From: an uncultured Pelagibacteraceae bacterium
Lineage (GTDB): Bacteria > Pseudomonadota > Alphaproteobacteria > Pelagibacterales > Pelagibacteraceae
Assembly (NCBI GenBank): GCA_902566785.1
Contig: CACFKI010000003.1
Location: 1-64,000 of the forward strand
Length of the DNA: 64,000 nucleotides
Direction of reading: 5' to 3'
Part shown: positions 35,000 to 44,006 of the stretch, piece by piece
How the letters are laid out: each line of letters starts with the position of its first letter
Position numbering within the stretch: the stretch's first letter is position 1
Translations under genes and position numbers: made by a program
Notes under the pieces: generated by a model
What the model saw: only the letters and a program-made list of their open reading frames with translations
Told to the model about the DNA's origin: nothing
Databases searched by the model: none

Positions 35000-36022
35000 A
35001 TGAAAACATTATTAGTTACTGGTGGTCTTGGTTTTATAGGAAGCAATTTGATAGAATTGTTACTCAAAAAAAGATTTAGAGTAATAAATATAGATAAAGT
35101 TAGTTATTCCTCAAATTTTTATAATACAAAAGATTATAAAAATAATAAAAACTATAAGTTCATTAAATGTGATATTAACAATCAAATCAAAATAAATAAA
35201 ATATTAAATAAATATCATCCAGATTGTATTTTTAACTTAGCAGCTGAAACGCATGTTGATAGATCAATCGATAATGCTAAACATTTTATTAAAAGCAATA
35301 TCACTGGTGTCTTTTCATTACTTCAAGTTTGTAAATTCTACGCAAAAAAAAATAAAAAATTTAAATTTATTCATATATCTACTGATGAAGTTTATGGTGA
35401 TAAACTTAGGGGAAGATCCTTGGAAAATGATCCTTATAAACCTAGTTCACCCTATGCTGCATCCAAAGCGTCATCAGATCATTTGGTATATTCTTATATT
35501 AGAACTTTTGATTTTCCTGGAATCGTTACAAATTGCTCAAATAATTATGGACCAAAACAACATCCTGAAAAACTTATTCCAAAAATAATTTACAATATTT
35601 TAAACAATAGACCATTACCAATTTATGGAAAAGGAATTAATGAAAGAGAGTGGATTTACGTTGAGGATCATTGTGATGCACTTTTTAAAATTTATCAAAA
35701 AGGATTAATAGGAAACTTTTATAATATTGGATCCGATGTAGTTTTAAAAAACAATGCTTTAATTAAAAATATTCTTTCAATTGCAAAAAGAGAGATTAAA
35801 GTAGGTAAAAACGTCAAGATGGTATATGTAAAGGATAGACCAGGTCATGACTTAAGATATTCTTTAAATAGCCAAAAAATTATTAAAACCCTTAAATGGA
35901 AACCAAAAACAAAATTAACCAGTGGTTTAAAAAAAACATTTTTTTGGTATCAAAGTAATTTAAAATATTTTTATACACTTAGAAAAAAAGATATCGTCAA
36001 AAGATTAGGTCTAAAAAAATGA
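35000..36022 (+). CDS. rfbB: dTDP-glucose 4,6-dehydratase
   Basis: The 340-residue short-chain dehydrogenase/epimerase has the NAD motif VTGGLGFIGSNLIELLLKK, the AAETHVDRSIDNAKHFIKSN region, HISTDEVYGDKLRGRSLEND and the catalytic Tyr/Lys in SPYAASKASSDHLV. This is RmlB/RfbB, the second step from dTDP-glucose to deoxysugars such as rhamnose. It starts about 45 bases after apt and overlaps rfbA by four bases. It belongs to an AT-rich surface-glycan region. Confidence 0.92.
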   Translation: MKTLLVTGGLGFIGSNLIELLLKKRFRVINIDKVSYSSNFYNTKDYKNNKNYKFIKCDINNQIKINKILNKYHPDCIFNLAAETHVDRSIDNAKHFIKSNITGVFSLLQVCKFYAKKNKKFKFIHISTDEVYGDKLRGRSLENDPYKPSSPYAASKASSDHLVYSYIRTFDFPGIVTNCSNNYGPKQHPEKLIPKIIYNILNNRPLPIYGKGINEREWIYVEDHCDALFKIYQKGLIGNFYNIGSDVVLKNNALIKNILSIAKREIKVGKNVKMVYVKDRPGHDLRYSLNSQKIIKTLKWKPKTKLTSGLKKTFFWYQSNLKYFYTLRKKDIVKRLGLKK

Positions 36023-36888
36023 TTAAAAAGGGGATAATATTATCAGGTGGACATGGAACAAGAATGAGTCCACTTACTAAAGCTGTAAATAAACAACTTT
36101 TACCAATTTATGATAAGCCATTAATTTATTATTCATTATCTATTCTGATGATGGCCAAAATAAAAGAGATTTTAATTATTGTAAACAAAGGTCAGATAGA
36201 TTTGTATAAAAAACTTTTACTTAATGGAAATAATTTAGGTATAAAAATTGAATATAAAGAGCAGAAGTATCCTAAAGGACTACCTGATGCTTTTATTTTG
36301 GGTAAAAAATTCATTGGAAAAAAAAATGTTGCATTAATTTTAGGTGATAATTTTTTTTATGGTAAATCTTTGGTTAGTAAACTTTTAAAATCCAGTAAGT
36401 TAAAAAAAGGTGCAGAGGTTTTTCTACATAAGGTAAATAACCCAAAATTATTTGGTGTAGCTAAATTAAATTCAAAAAAAGAAATAATTGGTATAAAAGA
36501 AAAACCAAAAAAAAAATATTCTAATTTGGCTATCACTGGATTATATTTTTTTGACAACCAAGTTGTTAAATTATCAAAAAGTTTGAAGCCATCAAAAAGA
36601 AAAGAGCTCGAAATAACTGATTTGCTGAGGAAATATCAATTAAAAAATCAACTTTTTTCAAATGATATTGGTAAAAAAGGTTTTTGGTTAGATGCGGGGT
36701 CTATGGAGGACTATTATAAAACAATTAAATTTGTAGGATCAATTCAAAAAAAGAAAAAAAAATATATAGGATGTTTAGAGGAAATTGCTTTAAAAAATAA
36801 ATGGATATCAAAAAAACATATTATTTCTTCAATAAAATTTTATGGAAACTGCGATTATTCGAATTACTTAAAAAAATTGATTAATTAA
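36019..36888 (+). CDS. rfbA: Glucose-1-phosphate thymidylyltransferase
   Basis: The 289-residue nucleotidyltransferase opens KGIILSGGHGTRMSPLTKAV with the G-x-G-T-R-x-x-P-x-T signature and has KQLLPIYDKPLIYY, the LILGDNFFYGKSL metal/substrate loop, ITGLYFFDNQVV and GFWLDAGSMEDYYKT, as in RmlA. Its start overlaps the stop of rfbB (ATGA), and its 3' end overlaps the convergent glycosyltransferase gene. The lysine and asparagine content is very high, consistent with the locally low GC. Confidence 0.92.
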   Translation: MIKKGIILSGGHGTRMSPLTKAVNKQLLPIYDKPLIYYSLSILMMAKIKEILIIVNKGQIDLYKKLLLNGNNLGIKIEYKEQKYPKGLPDAFILGKKFIGKKNVALILGDNFFYGKSLVSKLLKSSKLKKGAEVFLHKVNNPKLFGVAKLNSKKEIIGIKEKPKKKYSNLAITGLYFFDNQVVKLSKSLKPSKRKELEITDLLRKYQLKNQLFSNDIGKKGFWLDAGSMEDYYKTIKFVGSIQKKKKKYIGCLEEIALKNKWISKKHIISSIKFYGNCDYSNYLKKLIN

Positions 36889-38309
36889 TCTACTTTTACA
36901 AGTGTTAAATATAAATTTTGAAATTGTTTTTCTTCCAAAATAGTTTGATCTGAGATAATTTTTTTACAATTTTCTCCATAAACTAAATATGAACACAAAA
37001 TCCATAGCTTCTTGTATTCATTATTAATTTTATTATTTGATATATATTTTAATTGGCTATACTTATTTTGCTTTGAAATAAAATTTAAATAATTTTTATA
37101 AATTAAAAAATAATTTTTTTTTAAGTTTTCAGTTTTTGCAAAATTTAAATCAACATAATAATTCTTATTATTTGAATCATTTATAAATTGTAAAGCTAAA
37201 TTATATTGAGGTTTAAAGTACTTTCTATCTTCAAATAACTGTTTAAAATTTTGTTCCATGAACTGGTTTGCAAATGTAATTAATATTATAAATGAAATTA
37301 AAAAATTTTTAATGATTTTATTTTTTATCTCATAAATCAAAACAGAAAGTAAGATTATAATTGGAATTAAAACAAATATTATATATTTTGAAGTTATGAT
37401 TGGTTTATAAATTCCATACACAAGTGGCACAAAATAGGATAAAATTAATAGTGACAGTAAAATAATTAAATAATAATTTTTAAATAAAAAAGTTCTTAGT
37501 TTAAAAATTAGAAATAAAAGCAATAATAAATGTATAATACCAAGTAATCTTGAACCAAAATATTGTGAAAAATAAAAATTTGTGTAAAATTTTAAACTTG
37601 GTTGTTCATTCCATAAATAATCACCGCCTATTTTTAAATTAGAATAATGTAGGTATGTGATCATTAAAATTGAAAATCCAGTGATAGCTAAAGTAATTAA
37701 AAAATTTTTATCAATTGGATGCTTATTAATATATTGATAAATTGGCAAGATTGAAATCGAAGCAAAGATAATTAGAGAAAAGGGATGGGTTAATGTTAAA
37801 CAAATTTGTGTAATAAAAAATAAAAATAAAAGGTAATTTTTTTTTCTTTCTAAGTATTTAAAAATAGTAATTAAAGAAAGTGTAGCGATAAAGAACATAA
37901 GCATGTATGTTCTCATCTCCATAGAATATGAGATTAAAAAAACATTAAAACTTATTAAGAATATCCCAAGTTTATAAGTATTATTTTTTACAATTGTTTT
38001 AATCAAATAACCGCTTGAAAAAATACTTAGAATTCCAACAAATGATGAGAAATATCTTCCAACCCCAGGATCATAACCAAAAATTTTATGTAATAAATAA
38101 ATTATAAAATAGTAAAATTGTGGAGCTAGTTCTGTTGCTTTATGCCTCTCTATCATTTCGCTAAAATTTAAAGAGGGATCTGTAACCCAAAATGTAGCCA
38201 TTTCATCTATCCATAGATCATCATAATTGATATTAAATAATCTTAGGAATATTCCTATAATTAGAGAGATAAAAAGTATAAAATTAATTAAAGAGTTCGA
38301 ATTTACCAT
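36885..38309 (-). CDS. ArnT/GT39-like membrane glycosyltransferase
   Basis: About 474 residues with around ten membrane spans in the N-terminal three quarters and a soluble C-terminal part. The first extracytoplasmic loop carries NINYDDLWIDEMATFW, the acidic D-E motif of GT-C enzymes such as ArnT and protein O-mannosyltransferases. These use polyprenyl-phosphate sugars at the periplasmic face. The ATG at 38309 is taken as start instead of a TTG four codons upstream. It is convergent with rfbA, overlapping by four bases. Substrate is unknown. Confidence 0.75.
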   Translation of the reverse strand: MVNSNSLINFILFISLIIGIFLRLFNINYDDLWIDEMATFWVTDPSLNFSEMIERHKATELAPQFYYFIIYLLHKIFGYDPGVGRYFSSFVGILSIFSSGYLIKTIVKNNTYKLGIFLISFNVFLISYSMEMRTYMLMFFIATLSLITIFKYLERKKNYLLFLFFITQICLTLTHPFSLIIFASISILPIYQYINKHPIDKNFLITLAITGFSILMITYLHYSNLKIGGDYLWNEQPSLKFYTNFYFSQYFGSRLLGIIHLLLLLFLIFKLRTFLFKNYYLIILLSLLILSYFVPLVYGIYKPIITSKYIIFVLIPIIILLSVLIYEIKNKIIKNFLISFIILITFANQFMEQNFKQLFEDRKYFKPQYNLALQFINDSNNKNYYVDLNFAKTENLKKNYFLIYKNYLNFISKQNKYSQLKYISNNKINNEYKKLWILCSYLVYGENCKKIISDQTILEEKQFQNLYLTLVKVD

Positions 38310-38386
38310 ATAAAATTTCAATTATTGCATAGCTATGCTTCATAATTAACATTTCTTAAATCTAATTTAAATTATATTAATTTGTA

Positions 38387-38941
38387 ATGAAAAATATCAA
38401 AGCAATAAAACCAACAATTAAAGCAAGTATTAGTAAAAATAAAGAAATTTTTAAAAAAGAATTCAAAAATTTTTTTGAATGGATTAAAGGTGCTCAATTA
38501 GTAGATTTAAATGAATGTGACACTTCAGAGGATCCTGTTAGACCAGAATTAGATAATAATTTTAGAACATCATTTGGAAGAAAAATTTATGGTGTAAAAT
38601 ATAAAGATCAAATACATGCTGTTATGTGTTTTGCATTTACCAATAAAATACCAAAGTCAGTAAAAGATCTTGATCAACTAAGTCAGGATGCTTTTTTACA
38701 AAGTGCCTTGAGAGATCAAAAAGTTGGTAAGATTGCTGTTGCATATACAGTCTGGTCTAAAAAAAAGGGGGGCGGTAAGTTAATTGTTAAAGAAGTTTTT
38801 AAAATGATAAAAAAATCAAATCACTTAAATAGGTTAGTAACACTTTCTCCTCTTACAGAAATGGCAACAAAATTCCATCTTAGAAATGGTGCAAAACTTC
38901 TAAGCGTAAATGAAAATACTCAAAATTTTGAATATAAATAA
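38387..38941 (+). CDS. GNAT-like acetyltransferase
   Basis: The 184-residue protein has a mixed alpha/beta pattern that ends in IAVAYTVWSKKKGGGKLIVK (a strand followed by a glycine-containing acyl-CoA loop and helix) and LTEMATKFHLRNGAKLLSVN, which is how the C-terminal part of GNAT N-acetyltransferases usually reads. The Q/R-x-x-G-x-G/A loop is degenerate (K-K-K-G-G-G-K). The acceptor is unknown. It is a single plus-strand gene directly before the minus-strand tRNA-Met. Confidence 0.55.
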   Translation: MKNIKAIKPTIKASISKNKEIFKKEFKNFFEWIKGAQLVDLNECDTSEDPVRPELDNNFRTSFGRKIYGVKYKDQIHAVMCFAFTNKIPKSVKDLDQLSQDAFLQSALRDQKVGKIAVAYTVWSKKKGGGKLIVKEVFKMIKKSNHLNRLVTLSPLTEMATKFHLRNGAKLLSVNENTQNFEYK

Positions 38942-38946
38942 TATTT

Positions 38947-39023
38947 TGGTAGCGGGAAGTGGGATCGAACCACTGACCTCGGGCTTATGAGTCCCGCGCT
39001 CTAACCAACTGAGCTACCCCGCC
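38947..39023 (-). tRNA. tRNA-Met(CAU), elongator type
   Basis: On the minus strand a 77-base cloverleaf begins GGCGGGGTAGCTCAGTTGG and ends in an encoded CCA. The D-arm is GCTC...GAGC, the anticodon loop is CTCATAA (anticodon CAU) and the T-arm is GTGG-TTCGATC-CCAC. The acceptor stem pairs over seven positions with two G-U pairs. The sequence resembles alphaproteobacterial elongator tRNA-Met rather than initiator (it pairs at position 1-72) or tRNA-Ile(CAU). It sits within the surface-polysaccharide region. Confidence 0.95.
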
Positions 39024-39063
39024 ACTTTATCAACGATGTTTTATACTACTTTTAAAATTTGTT

Positions 39064-39924
39064 TCAATCAATTCTGTACCAAGATTTTTTTAATAATAGC
39101 CCATTGATACATCCACTTAATCTTGCTTTATAGAAGGCCTTTTTATTCTTATTTCCTAAAATTGAATATAAAATTGATTTACAAAATGCTGAGGTCAAGT
39201 TTTTAAAAATTTTTAAACAAGCATAAATATAGTTGTCGTGCTTGTGGTGGTAATAAAATTTTGACCACATCCAATGCCAGTTTTTTAAATATTCTATTTT
39301 AGACGAAAAATCAGGATCTGATGATGCTCCACCTTTATGATCAATAAAAGAATTTAAAATAACATAAATTTTTTGATTTATTTTTTTTACTCTTAAACAT
39401 AAATCATTATTTTCAAGATACAAAAAAAAGTTTTCATCAAAATAATTTTCATCTTTGAAACTATTTTTATTGATTAACATCGAGAATCCATCAATATCAT
39501 CAACTTCAAGAATATTAGCATTTATTACACCATACTTATTTCTAATTTTATAATTTGGATAATTTTTATCACTATGCAAAGGTGAAATAATAGCAAAATC
39601 AGAAATATCTAAACAAGATTTGGAAAGATTATCAAAAGTATCTTTTTGAAATGTAACATCGGGATTAAGAATATACGCAAATTGAGTTGCACATTTCTTG
39701 ATCCCTAAATTATTCGAAGCTCCAAATCCGGAATTTTCATTTAACAAAACCGTTAAATTTTTATATTTCTTCTCTAAGTCATTCTTTAAATTAAGATTTT
39801 TAGAGTTTTCTATTATAATTTTTATTGAATTTTCTGGTAATGAATTAAGGCAATTGTATATAATCTTTTCACTTTTATAAGTTACTATTATAAATGTTGT
39901 ATTTTCTATATTTATGTCCATCAA
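39064..39924 (-). CDS. Glycosyltransferase family 2 (rhamnosyltransferase-like)
   Basis: The 286-residue GT-A protein has FIIVTYKSEKIIYNCLNSLP, the acceptor/donor segment VLLNENSGFGASNNLGIKKC, the metal-binding-type YILNPDVTF and LYLENNDLCLRVKKINQK, as in WbbL-type rhamnosyltransferases. With rfbB, rfbA and rfbC close by, a dTDP-deoxysugar donor is plausible but not shown. It is divergent from rfbC by about 70 bases. Confidence 0.85.
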   Translation of the reverse strand: MMDINIENTTFIIVTYKSEKIIYNCLNSLPENSIKIIIENSKNLNLKNDLEKKYKNLTVLLNENSGFGASNNLGIKKCATQFAYILNPDVTFQKDTFDNLSKSCLDISDFAIISPLHSDKNYPNYKIRNKYGVINANILEVDDIDGFSMLINKNSFKDENYFDENFFLYLENNDLCLRVKKINQKIYVILNSFIDHKGGASSDPDFSSKIEYLKNWHWMWSKFYYHHKHDNYIYACLKIFKNLTSAFCKSILYSILGNKNKKAFYKARLSGCINGLLLKKSWYRID

Positions 39925-39993
39925 GAAAAATAAGTATACTTAAAGTAGTGATTATTGTAAAAAAAATTATCGTTAAATTTGAAAAAACTTAAA

Positions 39994-40518
39994 ATGATTA
40001 TAAAAACCAAGTTTAAAGATTTAGTTATACATATCAATAAGCCTTATAGAGATAAAAGAGGTTATCTTAAAGAATTACTTAGAGAAAATAAAATTAAGAA
40101 AAAATTTGTAGTTTCTATTCTTTCATTTTCAAAGAAGAATGTATTAAGGGGCTTACATTTCCAAACTAAAAATCCTCAAGGTAAATATGTATCTGTTTTA
40201 AAAGGTAAAATTTTTGATGTAGCGGTAGATTTAAGAAAAAATTCTAAAACTTTTGGAAAATATTTTTCGTGTATTTTAAGTGAATACAATTTTAAATCCA
40301 TTTATATTCCTCCTGGGTTCGCGCATGGTTTTATGACATTAGAGAAAGAAAACTATGTTCTTTATAGTTGTACAAAATATCGAAGTGCCCAATCTGAAAA
40401 ATCAATAAAATTTAACGATAAAAATTTAAAAATAAGATGGCCATTAAAAAAACCAATTCTTTCAAAAAGAGATAGAAATGCTATGGATTTTAATATGTAT
40501 AAAAATAAAAATTTGTGA
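39994..40518 (+). CDS. rfbC: dTDP-4-dehydrorhamnose 3,5-epimerase
   Basis: The cupin-fold epimerase of about 174 residues has KPYRDKRGYLKELLRENKIK, the catalytic histidine in VLRGLHFQTKNPQGKYVSVL, FDVAVDLRKNSKTFGKYFS, and IYIPPGFAHGFMTLEKENYV. The ATG at 39994 is chosen over an in-frame TTG 15 bases upstream. It overlaps the following reductase gene by one base (TGATG). RfbC usually follows RfbA/RfbB; here a membrane glycosyltransferase, an acetyltransferase, a tRNA and a GT2 gene intervene. Confidence 0.9.
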   Translation: MIIKTKFKDLVIHINKPYRDKRGYLKELLRENKIKKKFVVSILSFSKKNVLRGLHFQTKNPQGKYVSVLKGKIFDVAVDLRKNSKTFGKYFSCILSEYNFKSIYIPPGFAHGFMTLEKENYVLYSCTKYRSAQSEKSIKFNDKNLKIRWPLKKPILSKRDRNAMDFNMYKNKNL

Positions 40519-41228
40519 TGAAAAATAAAATTTTAGTAACTGGAGGTGGTGGAAGATTTGCAAAAGTTCTTGCAAAATATAATCAAAAGTTAAATTTATT
40601 CTTCGTTAATAAAAAAGAATGTAATATTCTAAATGAAAATTCAATTAATAAAGCAATTAAAAGAATCAAACCAAAAATAATTTTTCATTGTGCAGGATTA
40701 TCCAGACCCATGTCTGTTCATGAAAAAAATATCGAAAAGAGTATAGATGCAAACATAATAGGAACAGCAAATATTGTTAAAGCATGTAAAAGGAAAAAAA
40801 TAAAATTAATCTATTTTTCGACAGGATATGTTTACAATGGGTCAAAAGGTAATTATGCAGAAAATGATGGCACAAAACCTTTCAATAATTATGGTTTATC
40901 TAAATTAGGTGGTGAGTGTGCAGTGTCTATGTATAATAATTCTTTAATATTAAGAATTACAATGATTGAAAAACCATTTCCATACAATAAAGCATTTTAT
41001 GATTTAAAAAGTAATTTTATGTTCCATGAAGATTTAGTGAAAATTTTGCCAAAAATAATAAGTCAAAAGGGTATTTTAAATGTTGGAGGACCATCTCAAT
41101 CAGTATTTAATTTTGCTAAAAAAACAAAAAAAAATTTAAAAAAAATTTCAGCTAAAAAAAACTCATCTTTGCCCTTGAATCAAACAATGAATCTAAAAAA
41201 ATTAAAAAAAATATTATGGAAAAATTAA
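40518..41228 (+). CDS. Sugar-nucleotide reductase, RfbD-like (short)
   Basis: The 236-residue extended SDR protein has ILVTGGGGRFAKVLAKYNQK, IIFHCAGLSRPMSVHEKN, YFSTGYVYNGSKGNYAENDG and the catalytic Y-x-x-x-K in NNYGLSKLGGECAV. This resembles dTDP-4-dehydrorhamnose reductase, the last step to dTDP-rhamnose, but at 236 residues it is shorter than RfbD (about 290), lacking part of the substrate domain. It could be a related 4-ketoreductase. The start ATG overlaps the rfbC stop, and its end overlaps the methyltransferase gene by 13 bases. Confidence 0.75.
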   Translation: MKNKILVTGGGGRFAKVLAKYNQKLNLFFVNKKECNILNENSINKAIKRIKPKIIFHCAGLSRPMSVHEKNIEKSIDANIIGTANIVKACKRKKIKLIYFSTGYVYNGSKGNYAENDGTKPFNNYGLSKLGGECAVSMYNNSLILRITMIEKPFPYNKAFYDLKSNFMFHEDLVKILPKIISQKGILNVGGPSQSVFNFAKKTKKNLKKISAKKNSSLPLNQTMNLKKLKKILWKN

Positions 41229-41890
41229 ATCCTATTATAAAAAAATTGAATAAAATTTATTATTTCTTATTTAAAGAAAGATTTTCAAAAAAGATAAATT
41301 TTGAATTTGATAATGTATTTAGGTGGGATTTAATTGAGCATTTAGATAATAAGTATAAGTTTTCTGACTATTTGGAGGTTGGTTGTAATGATGATGAACT
41401 TTTCTCTAAAATAAAAATTAAAAACAAAATTGGAATAGATCCTGTTGTGGGGGGAAATATGAAAATTACTAGTGATGATTTTTTTAAGCAGAATAAAAAC
41501 AAATATGATTGCGTATTTATAGATGGTCTACATATATATGATCAAGTAAAACGAGATATTGTAAATTCTTCAAAGTGTTTAAAAGAAAATGGTTTTATTT
41601 TAGTCCATGACTGTTTGCCAAGATCCCTATCTGCTCAAGCAGTTCCTAGACATAGATATAATTGGAATGGGGATGTTTGGAAAGCAATTGTTGATTTAAG
41701 AAGGGACCCCGATTTGGAAATATTCACATGCCTTGCAGATGAAGGAATAGCTGTAATTCAAAACAAAAAAAATTCAAATACTCTTAAAATTGATAAAAAT
41801 ATTTCAGATCTAAAATTCAGGGACTTTTACTACAATCATAAAGAGTATATGAGGCCAATTTCCTTCTCAGAGTTCAAGGATAAATACTAA
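41216..41890 (+). CDS. Class I SAM-dependent methyltransferase (Methyltransf_24-like)
   Basis: The 224-residue protein has an AdoMet-binding pattern: FSDYLEVGCNDDELFSKI (motif I), IGIDPVVGGNMKITSDDFF, then KYDCVFIDGLHIYDQVKRDI and LKENGFILVHDCLPRSLSAQ. The D-G-x-H-x-Y-x-x-x-x-x-D-I segment is typical of Methyltransf_24 sugar or glycan methyltransferases. It is the last gene of the rfbC-reductase-methyltransferase string, so a glycan O-methylation role is inferred. Confidence 0.78.
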   Translation: MEKLNPIIKKLNKIYYFLFKERFSKKINFEFDNVFRWDLIEHLDNKYKFSDYLEVGCNDDELFSKIKIKNKIGIDPVVGGNMKITSDDFFKQNKNKYDCVFIDGLHIYDQVKRDIVNSSKCLKENGFILVHDCLPRSLSAQAVPRHRYNWNGDVWKAIVDLRRDPDLEIFTCLADEGIAVIQNKKNSNTLKIDKNISDLKFRDFYYNHKEYMRPISFSEFKDKY

Positions 41891-41944
41891 ATTCTATCAA
41901 ATTTAATTTGAATTTTATAATACGCTCTGTATATCTTCACCTTT

Positions 41945-42980
41945 GTGAGAATAGAAGAAGAACTTAAATTAGATTATTCAGATGTTTTGTTTAGACCTAA
42001 ACGGAGCACATTAAAAAGTAGAAAAGACGTTAATCTCCTTAGAACATACAAATTTAAATATAGTAAAAATGAGTGGTCAGGAATTCCAATTATGGCTGCA
42101 AATATGGATGGTGTTGGAGAACTTGGAATAGCAGATAAATTAAATGAATATGGAATGATAACTTGTTTAACAAAACAACATGACGTTAAAAAAATTAAAC
42201 AATTTAAAGGTATTAAAAAAATACATCCCAACATTGCATTAAGTGTAGGAATTAAAAAAGGAAGATTTCGAGAATTTAGATAAAGTTTTAAAAGAATTTG
42301 GGTTTTTTAAATTTATTTGTATTGATGTTGCAAACGGTTATTCCGAACATTTTACATCATTTGTTAAATCCATAAGAGATAAATATCCTACGAAAACAAT
42401 TATTGCTGGGAATGTTGTTACAGCAGATATGACTCAAGAATTAGTACTAAGTGGAGCTGATATAATTAAAGTTGGCATTGGTCCAGGAAGTGTTTGTACA
42501 ACAAGAATTCAAACTGGAGTAGGCTACCCACAATTAAGTGCTGTCATGGAGTGCGCTGATGCAGCTCATGGATTAGGTGCACATATAATTGCTGATGGTG
42601 GATGCACATGCCCTGGTGATGTTGCAAAAGGTTTTGGTGGAGGTGCTGATTTTGTAATGCTGGGTGGAATGTTAGCTGGACATGATGAAGGGAGAGGCAA
42701 GGTAGTAAAAGTAAATGGTTCTAAATATATTGAATTTTATGGTTCCAGTTCAGATGTAGCAAATAAAAAACATTATGGTGGTTTGTCAGATTATAGGAGC
42801 AGTGAAGGAAGAAATGTTAGAGTAAAATATAGAGGTAAAATTAAAGATACAATTTTAAATATTTTAGGTGGAGTAAGAAGTAGCTGTACATATGTTGGGG
42901 CTCCATCATTAAAGCAACTAAGCAAATGTACTACGTTTGTTAGAGTCAGTAAGCAATTTAATGATACATTTACTAAATAA
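41945..42980 (+). pseudogene. guaC: GMP reductase interrupted by a single-base frameshift
   Basis: The first part (from a GTG start at 41945) reads RIEEELKLDYSDVLFRPKRS, then IPIMAANMDGVGELGIADKL, as at the start of bacterial GuaC. The frame then stops at 42283. Removing one G at 42260/42261, next to a run of six A's, gives [14 protein letters not shown] and continues into [12 protein letters not shown], the catalytic-cysteine loop [40 protein letters not shown] and a complete C-terminus at 42980. The corrected protein has about 344 residues, the family length. GMP reductase converts GMP to IMP. The extra base is either a sequencing error or a recent inactivation, as the rest is well conserved. 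Confidence 0.9.
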
Positions 42981-43034
42981 GTTATTTTTTATTAAATAAT
43001 AGATATTTAATAATTTTTATGATTTATTTGCGAG

Positions 43035-44006
43035 ATGAATAATCAGAAAATTAATTTAAATCTTCCTACAAGAGTTCCAAGCTCAATAATCAGTGATTAT
43101 TTTACTAAAAATTATCAAAAAATTAATACAGAGTTTTTTGAATTTCAATTTGATTGGTTAAATAGAGCATATGCTGCATTTAAAGATTTTGATAAATATT
43201 TAATTTTAGCCTATTTGTTTAGAAAAACTTTTTTTTCATATTCTGAATTATTTAAAGTTATCTCATTTGAAAATTTTTTTTCTAACAAAACTTTAGAGGT
43301 AGAAAAGTTTAACATTATTGATATCTCAAAGGATTTAATGATTTCAAAGGAAACAACTAGGAGAAAAATTCTTGAATTCGAGAGAGATGGAATTATTAGT
43401 AAGAACAAAAAAATAATTACATTAAATTTTGATGCATTTAATATACACAGACCTGAAGCAAGTATTGTATCTTTTTCTAGGCTTTTAGCTTCTATGTCAA
43501 AAATTTTATATGATAATAAAGTTTTCAAAAAAACTTATCAAAGAGAATTTTATGTGGAAAAGATTAAAAAAAAATTTACTCAGATATGGGGTATTTTTTT
43601 AGATTATCAAATAAATTATATTGTTTCTAGATCAGCTTTGCTAAAAAATGATATTGAAATGTTTCATATTTTTGGTTCGTTGGTTTACAACCAAAACTTA
43701 TTTATGAAAAAAAATGGAAAATCAAATCATTATAGAGATGAATGGTGGAGGGATATTGTCCACATGGGTGACAAAAAAGGTATTAGCGCAATGACAATAA
43801 GTGATTTAACAGGCATTCCAAGACCAACTGTTATTAGAAAATTAAAAAAACTTTTAGATGGAAGAAATGTAATTAAAGATAAAAATAATCTTTATTCGTT
43901 TAAAGATGGTCCATTAATGAAGAAATTTAATGATATTAGAATGCAAAATGTAGAAGCGCTCTCAAATACTATTTCTAGTATAAATAATATAGTAATCGAA
44001 AATTAA
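43035..44006 (+). CDS. Putative transcriptional regulator with two helix-turn-helix segments
   Basis: The 323-residue protein has no signal peptide or membrane span. Two winged-helix-like segments are visible: IDISKDLMISKETTRRKILE with FERDGIISKNKK (residues about 95-130), and MTISDLTGIPRPTVIRKLKK with LLDGRNVIKDKNNLYSFKDG (about 255-295). Each has a recognition-type helix followed by a wing. The region between is helical. I do not recognise the family; the arrangement resembles a tandem MarR/IclR-like DNA-binding protein. It stands alone, 55 bases after guaC. Confidence 0.6.
   Translation: MNNQKINLNLPTRVPSSIISDYFTKNYQKINTEFFEFQFDWLNRAYAAFKDFDKYLILAYLFRKTFFSYSELFKVISFENFFSNKTLEVEKFNIIDISKDLMISKETTRRKILEFERDGIISKNKKIITLNFDAFNIHRPEASIVSFSRLLASMSKILYDNKVFKKTYQREFYVEKIKKKFTQIWGIFLDYQINYIVSRSALLKNDIEMFHIFGSLVYNQNLFMKKNGKSNHYRDEWWRDIVHMGDKKGISAMTISDLTGIPRPTVIRKLKKLLDGRNVIKDKNNLYSFKDGPLMKKFNDIRMQNVEALSNTISSINNIVIEN

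Noticed and set aside
38947-39023. tRNA-Ile(CAU) or initiator tRNA
   Set aside because: The first base pair is formed (G-U), the stem and loop sequences resemble elongator tRNA-Met, and the anticodon stem lacks the three G-C pairs (GGG/CCC) of initiator tRNA.
41945-42980. Two separate genes (N-terminal and C-terminal IMPDH/GMPR-like proteins)
   Set aside because: Removing one base gives a continuous, family-length GuaC with conserved sequence between the two frames, so a frameshifted single gene explains it better.
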